The notes below the pieces were generated by a model. The model saw only the letters and a program-made list of their open reading frames with translations, was not told where the DNA came from and ran no database searches. The translations under genes and the position numbers were made by a program. Positions 42,912 through 50,808 of a stretch of 64,000 nt of DNA are shown here, in pieces. Location: the NCBI RefSeq assembly GCF_020880975.1, contig NZ_JAJIWP010000001.1, positions 868,001 to 932,000 on the forward strand. The letters run 5' to 3'. The stretch is from Mucilaginibacter sp. UR6-1. GTDB taxonomy: Bacteria; Bacteroidota; Bacteroidia; Sphingobacteriales; Sphingobacteriaceae. Position 1 is the stretch's first letter. The number at the start of each line of letters is the position of its first letter.

Positions 42912-43754
42912 ATGGAAGCTAACTTCATAAATCAATTTCGGGCGTTTAACAGGCCTGAAAACAAACTTGAGCACAATACAGGCGAAAACAGTATCAGGTT
43001 TTCGCAGCCATCATCATTTAGTGAAGCTGCTCCGGTAAAAGCAGAACGCACTATGGCTACAAATGATCAACCTGATGGCACTGAACGTAGCAAAACACTC
43101 TACGCTTTGGCCCACGACCTCAAAAATCCACTTTCTACCATAATTTCACTTACAGAGCTGGTTTTAAGAAGAGGCGAACTTACTGATGAGATAAAGGAGT
43201 ACATTAATCATATACGTCGTATTTCAGCCAGTTCTCTGGAGTTTACGCAGGATGTGATCTATTCGGCCAACATTAATGCAGAAGAGAGTGTGGCTAAACC
43301 TCATGATATAAATGAGATAGTTATCGAAGCATTAAATACCCTGAAATACCAGGCACTTGAAAAAGAGCAGCAGTTATTTTTTGAACCCGATGAGGCCACG
43401 GCACAGGCAAGTGTAAATAAAGCGCAGATAATAAGGGTGGTTAGCAATATTATTAACAATGCCATTAAGTTTACCGGGCACAATAAAAATATAAAAATAA
43501 CAGTGAGTAACCTGGCCGCTCATGTTTTAATAAGCGTACAGGACGAAGGCATAGGTATACCAGCCCAAATGCGTTATTATATTTTTGATCAATTCACCAA
43601 TGCCAAAAGGCAGGGCACCTCAGGCGAAAGTTCATCAGGGCTCGGCCTGTCTATTTGCAAACAGATCATTGAAAAGCATAATGGCGAAATATGGTTTGAA
43701 GATGCTAAACCCCTGGGTACAATATTTTTTGTAAGATTGCCGAAGAACATTTAA
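42912..43754 (+). CDS. Soluble sensor-less histidine kinase
   Basis: 280 residues, no signal peptide, no membrane helix and no recognisable sensor domain. A ~60-residue polar, probably disordered start leads to HisKA with His68 in ALAHDLKNPLSTII. HATPase motifs are VSNIINNAIKFT, DEGIGIP and GLGLSICKQI, and the end is GTIFFVRLPKNI. The catalytic half is very close to that of the preceding kinase, including the shared FT-x-AKR-x-GT-x-GE stretch before the G2 box, so duplication is likely. It may act as a partner or rewired output kinase. The target is unknown. Its end overlaps the convergent GH1 gene by 4 nt. Confidence 0.9.
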   Translation: MEANFINQFRAFNRPENKLEHNTGENSIRFSQPSSFSEAAPVKAERTMATNDQPDGTERSKTLYALAHDLKNPLSTIISLTELVLRRGELTDEIKEYINHIRRISASSLEFTQDVIYSANINAEESVAKPHDINEIVIEALNTLKYQALEKEQQLFFEPDEATAQASVNKAQIIRVVSNIINNAIKFTGHNKNIKITVSNLAAHVLISVQDEGIGIPAQMRYYIFDQFTNAKRQGTSGESSSGLGLSICKQIIEKHNGEIWFEDAKPLGTIFFVRLPKNI

Positions 43755-45115
43755 TTCTCGCCCTTCAAAAAACCAGCATACCATTTGCCCGATGATTTGA
43801 TGATGCGCTGCTGTGTGTCAAAATCAATATAGATCAAGCCAAAACGAGGGTGATACCCTTCGGCCCATTCAAAATTATCAGTAAGCGTCCACACAAAGTA
43901 GCCATCAACTTTACAACCTTCGTTTTTAGCTTTTAAAACCTGCTGTAAATGGTTTTGCAAATATTCAACCCGCTTAGGGTCGTGCACCTCATGATGCTCA
44001 ACCTTATCCGGAAAAGCGGCACCATTTTCAGTAATGATCAATTTTTTGATCCCCTTATATGCGTCAAATTTTTTAATAACCTCATATATAGCCGGTGGAT
44101 ACACCTCCCATCGCATGTCAGTAAGCGGCACTCCCCTGTTCTCTGCCTTAACTAATTTGGCACTTAAATAGGGTGTAAAAAATGAATACTTAACAATTTC
44201 GCGGGTGTAGTTTTGAATGCCGATAAAATCAAAATCAAAACTTATACGATCTTCATCACCAGGGTGAAAATACTTGTGCAGTTTTTTTAATACAGGCAGA
44301 TCATCCATCGGGTAACCAAGACCAAGTATTGGCTCAATAAATAAACGGTTTATCAGCGCGTCGGCACGTTTGGCAGCGCTTACATTACGCGGATGCGCGG
44401 AGTAAGGCTCAATATGCGAGCACGAAAAGGTAGTGCCGAGATTAGCGTCCGGACATAGTTTACGCAATATTTTTGCGCCGGCCACAATGCTTAATACAGC
44501 ATGATGAATGGCCGGCAAAAAGCTGCTTAGCCCTGTGCGCCCCGGGGCATGTATACCTAAAAAATAACCCGCGCCGGTAAAAACGGCAGGCTCATTCATC
44601 ACCATCCAGTTTTTTACGCGATCGCCAAAACTATTGGCGCAAATGGTTACATAGTCGCTAAACCAGGTCACAACATCGCGGTTTGTCCAGCCGCCTTTAT
44701 TTTCAAGTGCCTGCGGCAGATCCCAGTGATAAAGAGTTACCCAGGGCTCCACACCAACTTGCAGGCAATAATCTATCACACGGTTATAATGATCAATGCC
44801 ATGCTGATTGATTTGGCCGGTACCCTGGGGCAATATCCGCGTCCAGGCTATGGAGAAACGGAATATCGGGATGTTAAGTTGTTTTATCAGGTCAATATCC
44901 TGCCGGTATGAATTATAAAAATCGCAGGCTGTTTGAGCGTGATCGCCGTTAAGTATCTTTCCTTTACGGGTGGTAAAATTATCCCATATTGATTCACCCT
45001 TTCCATCATGCGAGCAGGAGCCCTCAGTTTGAAAAGCCGCTGTTGACACCCCCCATACAAAATCATCACCAAATGATTGACGGAGCAGTTCAGAATTTTG
45101 GGTAGACACTTTCAT
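43751..45115 (-). CDS. Beta-glucosidase, glycoside hydrolase family 1
   Basis: 454 residues, full (beta/alpha)8 enzyme without a signal peptide, hence cytoplasmic. Catalytic acid/base Glu175 in MVMNEPAVF and nucleophile Glu363 in ITENGAAF are present, with WTRILPQGTGQIN and TLYHWDLPQALE in between. Hydrolyses beta-glucosides, beta-galactosides or fucosides, including imported oligosaccharides; exact specificity unclear. Its leader carries a hairpin immediately before the ATG and a palindrome just upstream, suggesting control of expression. Convergent with the sensor-less kinase. Confidence 0.96.
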   Translation of the reverse strand: MKVSTQNSELLRQSFGDDFVWGVSTAAFQTEGSCSHDGKGESIWDNFTTRKGKILNGDHAQTACDFYNSYRQDIDLIKQLNIPIFRFSIAWTRILPQGTGQINQHGIDHYNRVIDYCLQVGVEPWVTLYHWDLPQALENKGGWTNRDVVTWFSDYVTICANSFGDRVKNWMVMNEPAVFTGAGYFLGIHAPGRTGLSSFLPAIHHAVLSIVAGAKILRKLCPDANLGTTFSCSHIEPYSAHPRNVSAAKRADALINRLFIEPILGLGYPMDDLPVLKKLHKYFHPGDEDRISFDFDFIGIQNYTREIVKYSFFTPYLSAKLVKAENRGVPLTDMRWEVYPPAIYEVIKKFDAYKGIKKLIITENGAAFPDKVEHHEVHDPKRVEYLQNHLQQVLKAKNEGCKVDGYFVWTLTDNFEWAEGYHPRFGLIYIDFDTQQRIIKSSGKWYAGFLKGEN

Positions 45116-45118
45116 TAA

Positions 45119-45141
45119 TTTGAGCTATAAAGCAGCTCAAA
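45119..45141 (-). promoter_or_regulatory. Hairpin directly before the GH1 start codon
   Basis: On the minus strand TTTGAGCT pairs with AGCTCAAA (8 bp) around a 7-nt loop, ending 3 nt before the ATG. It would cover the ribosome entry site. Confidence 0.45.
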
Positions 45142-45160
45142 ATGTGTATTTAAATTGTAT

Positions 45161-45178
45161 TTACAAAGCAATTTGTAA
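45161..45178. other. Palindrome upstream of GH1 (TTACAAA-N4-TTTGTAA)
   Basis: Perfect 7-bp inverted repeat with a 4-nt spacer, 46 nt upstream of the GH1 ATG. A candidate operator for a sugar-responsive repressor or activator, or a second leader hairpin. Confidence 0.35.
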
Positions 45179-45379
45179 CACATTAATGAATAAACGATGA
45201 ACGCATACTTTTTAAAACCATCCATTCGCGCAAATGGCCGAACAGGTAGGTTATGAATTTTAACGTTTTCATAGCGGTTAGCTTTTGATTTATATAAAGC
45301 TACCACCCTATTGTCAAATTACTGTACAATTCCTGTTATCAGATTGTTAATAAGCAAAATACTGACAATATTAAGGCTA

Positions 45380-45407
45380 TTGTAATACTACCACTGAACT
45401 ACATTTG
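45380..45407 (+). promoter_or_regulatory. Promoter of dinB (TTG-N17-TACATTTG)
   Basis: TTG at 45380-45382, 17-nt spacer, perfect TACATTTG at 45400-45407, then CCT and ATG at 45411. Same box, spacing and 3-nt gap as the ECF sigma promoter. Predicts a leaderless transcript. Confidence 0.65.
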
Positions 45408-45410
45408 CCT

Positions 45411-45878
45411 ATGCTGAATTTAAAAAAGTATTTTATTACCTTATTTGATTACGATTACCATTGCAACACCATATTCAATACCATGCTTATGCAGCCCAAT
45501 GCCTCAACTCAGGCTGTTAAAACCATGGCGCACCTGCTGGTTACACAGCATACCTGGCTAAACCGCTGCAAAGGACTTGAAAATCCGCCTGATGTGCAGA
45601 TATGGCCGGCATGGAAGCCGGTAACATTCAGCCCGGTTCTTAACCAGAATCATGACGACTGGACTGTATTTTTATCAAACCTGAAGGATGACCAGTGGAC
45701 GGAGATCATTGATTATAAAACCACGCAGGGTGTACCTTATGCTGATAACCTTTTCAATATAATAACACATGTAATTAATCATGGTACCCATCACCGTGCG
45801 CAGATAGGCCAGTTATTGAAAAATACCAATAACGTGCAATTACCTACTACCGATTACATTGCTTTTATCAGAGAATAA
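45411..45878 (+). CDS. DinB-family (DinB-like four-helix) protein
   Basis: About 155 residues, mostly helical. The DinB metal-binding histidines fit His in DYDYHCNTI, His in HLLVTQHTWLNRC and HGTHHRAQIGQLL near the end. Typical segments are AVKTMAHLLVTQHTWLN and NIITHVINHGTHHRAQIGQL. DinB proteins are Ni/Zn-binding four-helix bundles, often stress-induced, some of them thiol transferases. Start ATG 45411 rather than the TTG at 45405, because the TTG overlaps the -7 box. Monocistronic. Confidence 0.88.
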   Translation: MLNLKKYFITLFDYDYHCNTIFNTMLMQPNASTQAVKTMAHLLVTQHTWLNRCKGLENPPDVQIWPAWKPVTFSPVLNQNHDDWTVFLSNLKDDQWTEIIDYKTTQGVPYADNLFNIITHVINHGTHHRAQIGQLLKNTNNVQLPTTDYIAFIRE

Positions 45879-45884
45879 CTTGCC

Positions 45885-45892
45885 TATATTTG
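45885..45892 (+). promoter_or_regulatory. -7 box of the lipoprotein-SCO-cytochrome operon (TATATTTG)
   Basis: Perfect TAnnTTTG with ATG 14 nt downstream (45907), a very short leader. A TTG at 45859-45861 lies 23 nt upstream, at the long end of the usual spacing. Confidence 0.45.
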
Positions 45893-45906
45893 CCTGAGAA
45901 TATATT

Positions 45907-46320
45907 ATGGAAAGAACTGTTTTTTTGCTCCTGCTTGCCCTGTTCGCTGCCGGTTGCGGCAATGCGCCCGATAATAAGGAACAGGAAAAAAAGTTATTTA
46001 ACGAGGTAATGGAGATACACAACGAGGTGATGAACTACGAGAGCATTATTATGGAGAACAAAACCAAGTTAGATAGTTTTGCCAGGGTAAGTACTGTACC
46101 TACTGTTAAGGATTCGGCCGCGCTACTGAGCAAGGGCCTTGAAAATGCTGACGTGGCCATGGGCGAATGGATGCACAAATTTGAGCCCGATTACTCAAAA
46201 AAGGCACATGATGAGGCGATGAAATACCTGGCCGGTCAAAAAGTTAAGATAACGGAAGTTGATTCGATAACCAAAAAAGCCATTAAGGCATCATGGCAAT
46301 TTTTATCAAACCATAAATAA
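45907..46320 (+). CDS. Hypothetical lipoprotein, first gene of a SCO/cytochrome operon
   Basis: 137 residues. MERTVFLLLLALFAAGC is a lipoprotein signal (Cys17). The remainder is a charged, helical domain (NEVMEIHNEVMNYESIIMEN and DEAMKYLAGQKVKITEVDSI), probably periplasmic, without a known name. It overlaps the next gene by one base (TAATG). Its neighbours, a copper chaperone and a cytochrome c, suggest a role in respiratory-chain assembly, but that is inferred from position only. Confidence 0.7.
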   Translation: MERTVFLLLLALFAAGCGNAPDNKEQEKKLFNEVMEIHNEVMNYESIIMENKTKLDSFARVSTVPTVKDSAALLSKGLENADVAMGEWMHKFEPDYSKKAHDEAMKYLAGQKVKITEVDSITKKAIKASWQFLSNHK

Positions 46321-46973
46321 TGATCAAATATTTTTTTATACCCTTAATTGCGATAGTTGTACTTAGCTCGTGCAAATTTAACAGTACCGAAAATAAAAAA
46401 CTGCCAATATTTGGCGAGCGCGAAGCGGTAACCAAAACGGTTAATGGTCAGCAGCAAACAGATACTGTTTATCATACCATACCGGCATTTAGCTTTGTTA
46501 ACCAGTATGGCGATAGTATTACTGATAAAAGTCTTGACGGTAAAATATACGTAGCTGATTTTTTCTTTACCACCTGCCCTTCTATATGCCCTATCATGCA
46601 CCGCAACATGCTTAACGTATATAACAAATTTAAGGATGCAGGTGATGTAAGCATACTTTCATTCACTATTGACCCTAAATATGATAGCGTGCCCGTGCTT
46701 AAAAAATATGCCGACGCGCTCAATATCACCGGCAATAGCTGGTGGCTGGTCCAGGGTAAAAAAGAGGCTACTTACAACCTTGCAAAAAGCTACCTTGTTA
46801 CCACTCCTCGAGAGGACGCTAAAGAAAAGTTTATCCACGATGGTTATTTTATCCTGATCGATAAACAAAAACGTATCAGGGGGTCATACATCGGTACCGA
46901 TGAAAAAGAAGTTGCCCGGCTGATTGAAGATATACAAACCCTGCGTACAGAACCTGAACAGCAAGGTAAATGA
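46320..46973 (+). CDS. SCO1/SenC-family copper chaperone
   Basis: 217 residues. Lipoprotein signal (MIKYFFIPLIAIVVLSSC, Cys18), then a thioredoxin-like domain. The copper-binding CxxxC is in FFTTCPSICPIMH, and the His ligand is in KEKFIHDGYFILI. Family strands such as DVSILSFTIDPKYDSVPVLK match. SCO proteins deliver copper to the CuA centre of cytochrome oxidase. It overlaps the lipoprotein gene by one base and the cytochrome c gene by 4 nt. No oxidase subunit genes are in the window. Confidence 0.93.
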   Translation: MIKYFFIPLIAIVVLSSCKFNSTENKKLPIFGEREAVTKTVNGQQQTDTVYHTIPAFSFVNQYGDSITDKSLDGKIYVADFFFTTCPSICPIMHRNMLNVYNKFKDAGDVSILSFTIDPKYDSVPVLKKYADALNITGNSWWLVQGKKEATYNLAKSYLVTTPREDAKEKFIHDGYFILIDKQKRIRGSYIGTDEKEVARLIEDIQTLRTEPEQQGK

Positions 46974-47389
46974 ACAAAGCGGTAATTATACTTACGGGCC
47001 TGGTAGCTATTGTTATGATAGCCGCATCATGCCAGAATGAAGGGCAAATGGAATACGCCCGATACTACACCGGCGGCAAATTGCTTTACCAGCAAAAGTG
47101 CCAAAATTGCCATGGCAGTAAAGGCGAAGGCCTTTCGGCATTAATACCGCCGCTTACAGATACGGCATATATCAGCAAAAACAGAAATAAACTGGCCTGC
47201 ATTATACAAAACGGCATGGGCGGTTTCATCAGCGTATCCGGCAAAATGTATGAAAATCAAATGCCACCCTCCGGCCTTTCGCCTATTGAAATAGCTGAGG
47301 TTGCTACCTACCTGGGCAACTCCTTCGGTAACAAAACCGGTATTATTAGTATTGAGCAGGTTGAGAAAAATTTGAATGAGTGTCAGTAA
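46970..47389 (+). CDS. Cytochrome c lipoprotein
   Basis: 139 residues. Lipoprotein signal ending IVMIAASC (Cys21). The heme c motif is CQNCH in YQQKCQNCHGSKG, with a distal Met in ENQMPPSG. Class I monoheme cytochrome, periplasmic and membrane-anchored. An electron carrier, likely feeding an oxidase serviced by the adjacent SCO protein. It overlaps the SCO gene by 4 nt and is the last gene of the operon. Confidence 0.92.
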   Translation: MNKAVIILTGLVAIVMIAASCQNEGQMEYARYYTGGKLLYQQKCQNCHGSKGEGLSALIPPLTDTAYISKNRNKLACIIQNGMGGFISVSGKMYENQMPPSGLSPIEIAEVATYLGNSFGNKTGIISIEQVEKNLNECQ

Positions 47390-47485
47390 TTTGGGGTTGA
47401 TGATCATAGTTGATTGTTCATAGTAAAAAATGGCACTAAGATCCATGATCTATCTGCTATTAACCACTATCTAAACTAAAACCCT

Positions 47486-47493
47486 ATCTTTAC
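47486..47493 (+). promoter_or_regulatory. -7-like box of RNase P RNA (TATCTTTA)
   Basis: One mismatch to TAnnTTTG. A start about 6 nt later matches the 5' end of the P1 stem at 47499. Confidence 0.35.
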
Positions 47494-47498
47494 ACCTG

Positions 47499-47869
47499 CA
47501 AAACGTTCTATCGCTCTGTATTTTTTACGGGGAGGAAAGTCCGGGCAACGCAGAGCATCCTGCTTCCTAACGGGAAGGCGCCGGCAGCCGGCGACAGCAA
47601 GTGCCACAGAGAATATACCGCCCGCAAGGGTAAGGGTGAAAACGTGAGGTAAGAGCTCACGGCTTTTCCGGGCGACCGGAATCGCGGTAAACCTCAGGAG
47701 TTGAAAGACCAAATAGGTCCTGATCAGTGAAGTTGCTCGCTTCCGTACCGGCCTTAGGGCCGGGCATCAGGATGGGTAGGTTGCTTACGAGCCTGTTAGC
47801 AATAGCAGGCCCAGATAAATGATAGAAGCCATAAGCAATTATGGAACAGAACCCGGCTTATAATTTTGC
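47499..47869 (+). ncRNA. rnpB: RNase P RNA
   Basis: Bacterial class A RNase P RNA, the catalytic RNA that trims tRNA 5' leaders. Conserved segments are GGGGAGGAAAGTCCGGGC near the 5' end (CR I), the GACAG..AAGTGCCACAGAGA region, GGGTAAGGGTGAAA, the CGGTAAACCT segment, and the 3' ACAGAACCCGGCTTA. P1 is formed by GCAAAA at 47499 with TTTTGC at 47864-47869. It is followed by a strong terminator. The gene lies between the cytochrome operon and the NtrC-type regulator. Exact ends are approximate to a few bases. Confidence 0.96.
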
Positions 47870-47880
47870 TGCTGATAATG

Positions 47881-47914
47881 ACCCTGTTGTGTTTTACACA
47901 GCAGGGTTTTTTAT
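47881..47914 (+). terminator. Terminator of RNase P RNA
   Basis: ACCCTGTTGTG and its complement CACAGCAGGGT (one G/U) pair, followed by a T-run. Confidence 0.85.
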
Positions 47915-47939
47915 TTTCAAAAAACCAAAAGTGTTTATT

Positions 47940-47965
47940 TTTGTATACATATATTAGTATACAAA
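47940..47965. promoter_or_regulatory. Perfect 9-bp palindrome upstream of the NtrC-type regulator
   Basis: TTTGTATAC (47940-47948) and GTATACAAA (47957-47965) with an 8-nt AT spacer, 55 nt before the start of the regulator. A third, imperfect half-site TTGTATC lies just downstream. A candidate autoregulatory or activator site. Confidence 0.45.
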
Positions 47966-48020
47966 TTCTATTGTATCTGCATTCAAAAAATACCGAACAA
48001 GTTATCGAACTACTATACAC

Positions 48021-49403
48021 ATGGCTAAAATTTTAATTATTGACGATGAGCGGGCGATCCGCAGCACTTTGCGCGAAATTCTGGAATATGAAGATTACCA
48101 GGTTGAGGATGTAGATAATGGTGTTGATGGCCTGGAGATGATCCAGAACAATGATTACGACCTTGTACTGTGCGATATTAAAATGAACCGCATGGATGGC
48201 ATGGAAGTACTGCAAGAGGGCTTAACCATTAAACCCGACCTGCCTTTCATCATGATATCAGGCCATGGCACGGTTGAAACCGCGGTTGAAGCCAGCAAAA
48301 AAGGCGCATTTGATTTTATATCAAAACCACCTGACCTTAACCGCCTGCTTATTACTGTACGTAACGCGCTTGACAGGGGCAGCCTGGTAGTTGAAACAAA
48401 AACACTTAAACGCAAGGTTTCAAAAGTAAGGCCTATACTTGGCGAGTCGCAGGGTATAGCCAAGATCAAAGAAACCATTGAGCGTGTAGGCCCTACAGAT
48501 GCACGTGTGCTGGTTACCGGTGCAAATGGTAGCGGCAAGGAGTTGGTTGCACGCTGGCTGCACGAAAAATCAAACCGCGTTAATGCCCCGCTCATTGAGG
48601 TAAACTGCGCGGCCATTCCGTCTGAATTAATTGAAAGTGAACTTTTTGGCCACGAAAAGGGCTCATTTACTTCGGCCATAAAACAGCGTATAGGTAAATT
48701 TGAGTCGGCCAGCGGCGGCACATTATTTTTGGACGAGATTGGTGATATGAGCCACTCGGCACAAGCTAAGGTATTACGTGCCTTGCAGGAAAGTAAGATA
48801 ACCCGTGTGGGCGGCGAAAAGGAAATTGATGTTGATGTGCGTGTTATAGCGGCTACCAATAAGGATCTGTTAAAAGAGATAGAAGCAGGTAACTTCCGTA
48901 TGGACTTGTACCACCGCCTGAGTGTAATTTTGATACATGTACCTCCTTTAGTTGATCGCAAGGATGATATACCGCTGTTAACCCAAAGCTTTTTGGATGA
49001 GATTTGCGGAGAGTACGGTATGCCTACAAAACGCATATCAGACGGTGCGCTTGAAGCTCTTAAATCATTACCATGGACAGGTAATATACGTGAGCTGCGT
49101 AACATGGTTGAGCGCCTCATCATCATGAGCGACAAAATGATCACCGAAAATGATGTGCGTTCATTTGCCAACCCTTCTGCACCGGCTACACCGGTAAACG
49201 GTTCGCAACCGGCTGCACCACAAACGGACTTTAACCAGTTCAAAAATTTCCAGGAATATAAGGATTTCGCTGAACGCGAATTCATTAAATTCAAACTGGA
49301 AAAGAACAACTGGAACGTATCAAAAACTGCTGATGATATTGATATTCAGCGCAGTCACTTGTACAGTAAAATTGAAAAATACGGGTTAAAGCGTGGCGAA
49401 TGA
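48021..49403 (+). CDS. Sigma-54-dependent response regulator (NtrC family)
   Basis: 460 residues. Receiver (1-120) with acidic pocket IIDDE and phospho-acceptor Asp52 in LCDIKM. AAA+ domain (about 140-370): Walker A TGANGSGKE (166-174), the sigma-54 contact loop as GSFTSA (214-219) instead of GAFTGA, Walker B GGTLFLDEIGDM and the arginine-finger region. A Pro/Ala-rich linker leads to a FIS-type helix-turn-helix (NNWNVSKTADDIDIQRSHLY). Activates sigma-54 promoters after phosphorylation. No kinase is adjacent. The variant GAFTGA loop recurs in Bacteroidota regulators as far as I recall. Upstream is a perfect palindrome. Confidence 0.95.
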   Translation: MAKILIIDDERAIRSTLREILEYEDYQVEDVDNGVDGLEMIQNNDYDLVLCDIKMNRMDGMEVLQEGLTIKPDLPFIMISGHGTVETAVEASKKGAFDFISKPPDLNRLLITVRNALDRGSLVVETKTLKRKVSKVRPILGESQGIAKIKETIERVGPTDARVLVTGANGSGKELVARWLHEKSNRVNAPLIEVNCAAIPSELIESELFGHEKGSFTSAIKQRIGKFESASGGTLFLDEIGDMSHSAQAKVLRALQESKITRVGGEKEIDVDVRVIAATNKDLLKEIEAGNFRMDLYHRLSVILIHVPPLVDRKDDIPLLTQSFLDEICGEYGMPTKRISDGALEALKSLPWTGNIRELRNMVERLIIMSDKMITENDVRSFANPSAPATPVNGSQPAAPQTDFNQFKNFQEYKDFAEREFIKFKLEKNNWNVSKTADDIDIQRSHLYSKIEKYGLKRGE

Positions 49404-49421
49404 TCGCCGGGCAAGGCCAAC

Positions 49422-49458
49422 AAAAAAAGCGATGGGTTAATTACCTATCGCTTTTTTT
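49422..49458. terminator. Terminator shared by the NtrC-type regulator and DUF3820 genes
   Basis: An 8-bp stem GCGATGGG/CCTATCGC (one G/U) flanked by A-run and T-run. It overlaps the end of the convergent DUF3820 frame and can act in both directions. Confidence 0.8.
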
Positions 49459-49693
49459 GTTGCTCAACGTACGCCTTTATTTGCAGAAGTATAGGCGTTA
49501 CACCATTGGTTTTTATTTCAAACACTGTTGATAGCAGCATACCCAGCTTACCCGGCGGAAAGCCTTTATTGTGCAACCATTCAAGGTAATAAACCGGCAG
49601 ATCGCATAATAAGGTGCCTTTATATTTTCCAAAAGGCATTTTCATGGTTACGGCATCAATCAGTACTTGTTTATCGGGTACAATATTTTCCAC
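49445..49693 (-). CDS. DUF3820-family protein
   Basis: 82 residues from a GTG start (no upstream ATG; an internal ATG exists at residue 17). Contains the DUF3820 core MPFGKYKGTLLCDLPVYYLE and WLHNKGFPPGKLGMLLSTVF. Members are small, possibly nucleic-acid- or protein-binding, and include a quorum-sensing-related virulence factor in Pseudomonas. No function assigned here. A near-match -7 box TATATTTA lies just before the GTG. It stands 12 nt after the MBL gene on the same strand, possibly in one unit. Confidence 0.82.
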   Translation of the reverse strand: MENIVPDKQVLIDAVTMKMPFGKYKGTLLCDLPVYYLEWLHNKGFPPGKLGMLLSTVFEIKTNGVTPILLQIKAYVEQQKKR

Positions 49694-49705
49694 CCGGTAA
49701 ATATA

Positions 49706-50647
49706 CTATCTTTTAGCTACCGCTTTGGTTATAATAAAGGCAAACGCCGCTGCTCCGAGCGCAAACGCGGCGGCTTTTAATTTAAGGTTTGCCGTTTCGG
49801 TGTATGATGGTACATATTTAACACCCGTTTCATCGGCCATTGCAGCGCGCTTAACATAGCGACCATGCTTAGGCACTGCCAGTTCCCTAAAGTTATTGGC
49901 CAGGTAATTCAATGAGGTTTGCAGCTCTTTACCACGCATAACAAAACCATGGCCGGTGGCTACAATACGTGGCTGTAAAGCGGCAAGCTTACGTACTGAT
50001 TTTTCGGCCGCATGCCAATCGGTTGTCATGTATTTTGGCGGGCCTGATAGTTTTTTATTAAAGTTAAGTGCGTGCACTAATGATTCGGCTTGTGTGGTAG
50101 TAAAGGCATCGCCCGCAATAAGTGTAGTATTTAATGGTAAAAATAAGGATATATGGCCTGGTGTATGCCCTGGTGTATGTATCACTTTCCATTCCGGTAG
50201 TTCAGGTATGCCTTCATATTTATCAATAGGAATAACTTTATTACCCAGATTTAAAGGTTTGTTAGGGTATGACCATGAGATAAGGCTCATTAACCCGCCA
50301 CCTACCCCCGGGTCAGCAGGCGGATATGATGACTGGCCGGTTAAATATGGCAGCTCCATTGGGTGTGCATATACCGGCACGTTCCAAACTTTTAATAATT
50401 CCTCCAGCGCGCCAACATGATCAAAGTGAGCATGGGTTAGTACTATTGCCGCAGGTTTAGTACCGGGGCCAAAAATACTCTCGGCCATGGCTATAATACG
50501 TTTAGCTGTACCGCGTAACCCGGCATCAACCAAAACCCAACCCTTGCCTGCCCCTCTCCTGTTGGCTATCATATAAACATTAACAAAGGTTACCTTCATC
50601 CCCCACACATTCTGGGCAACCTGGAAATAATTAGTCTTTTTTCTCAT
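49706..50647 (-). CDS. Metallo-beta-lactamase-fold hydrolase with C-terminal membrane helix
   Basis: 313 residues. The zinc-binding motif H-x-H-x-D-H is in THAHFDHVG, with further ligands in HTPGHTPGH (one His) and AGDAFTT (Asp). After a ~250-residue MBL domain comes a C-terminal hydrophobic helix (LKAAAFALGAAAFAFIIT), an unusual tail anchor. No signal peptide, so the active domain probably faces the cytoplasm. Hydrolyses an unknown substrate. It is followed 12 nt later by the DUF3820 gene. Confidence 0.85.
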   Translation of the reverse strand: MRKKTNYFQVAQNVWGMKVTFVNVYMIANRRGAGKGWVLVDAGLRGTAKRIIAMAESIFGPGTKPAAIVLTHAHFDHVGALEELLKVWNVPVYAHPMELPYLTGQSSYPPADPGVGGGLMSLISWSYPNKPLNLGNKVIPIDKYEGIPELPEWKVIHTPGHTPGHISLFLPLNTTLIAGDAFTTTQAESLVHALNFNKKLSGPPKYMTTDWHAAEKSVRKLAALQPRIVATGHGFVMRGKELQTSLNYLANNFRELAVPKHGRYVKRAAMADETGVKYVPSYTETANLKLKAAAFALGAAAFAFIITKAVAKR

Positions 50648-50808
50648 AATTCACATAGATGTATTAAATACAAACAATGCTTTTTATTTAATGGTTTTAA
50701 CAAAAGCATATAGTTTAATATTACCAGGCAGGAAATGTTAAATAAATGTCACAACATATATTTAAATAAACAGGCAGCGCCGTAAGTGCGTTACTTTAAA
50801 CAACTACT

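Noticed and set aside
45115..45306. 63-codon minus-strand frame ending at the GH1 start
   Set aside because: It covers the hairpin and palindrome of the GH1 leader, has no domain, signal or family-like sequence, and its stop overlaps the GH1 start; it looks like chance coding in a leader.
47476..48020. Minus-strand frames of 74-78 codons over the RNase P RNA region
   Set aside because: The region is explained by RNase P RNA and its terminator; a coding gene here is not supported.
48155..49309. Long minus-strand frame (384 codons) opposite the NtrC-type regulator
   Set aside because: It is antisense to a clear AAA+ gene, has a Ser/Arg-rich composition typical of shadow frames and no recognisable motif.
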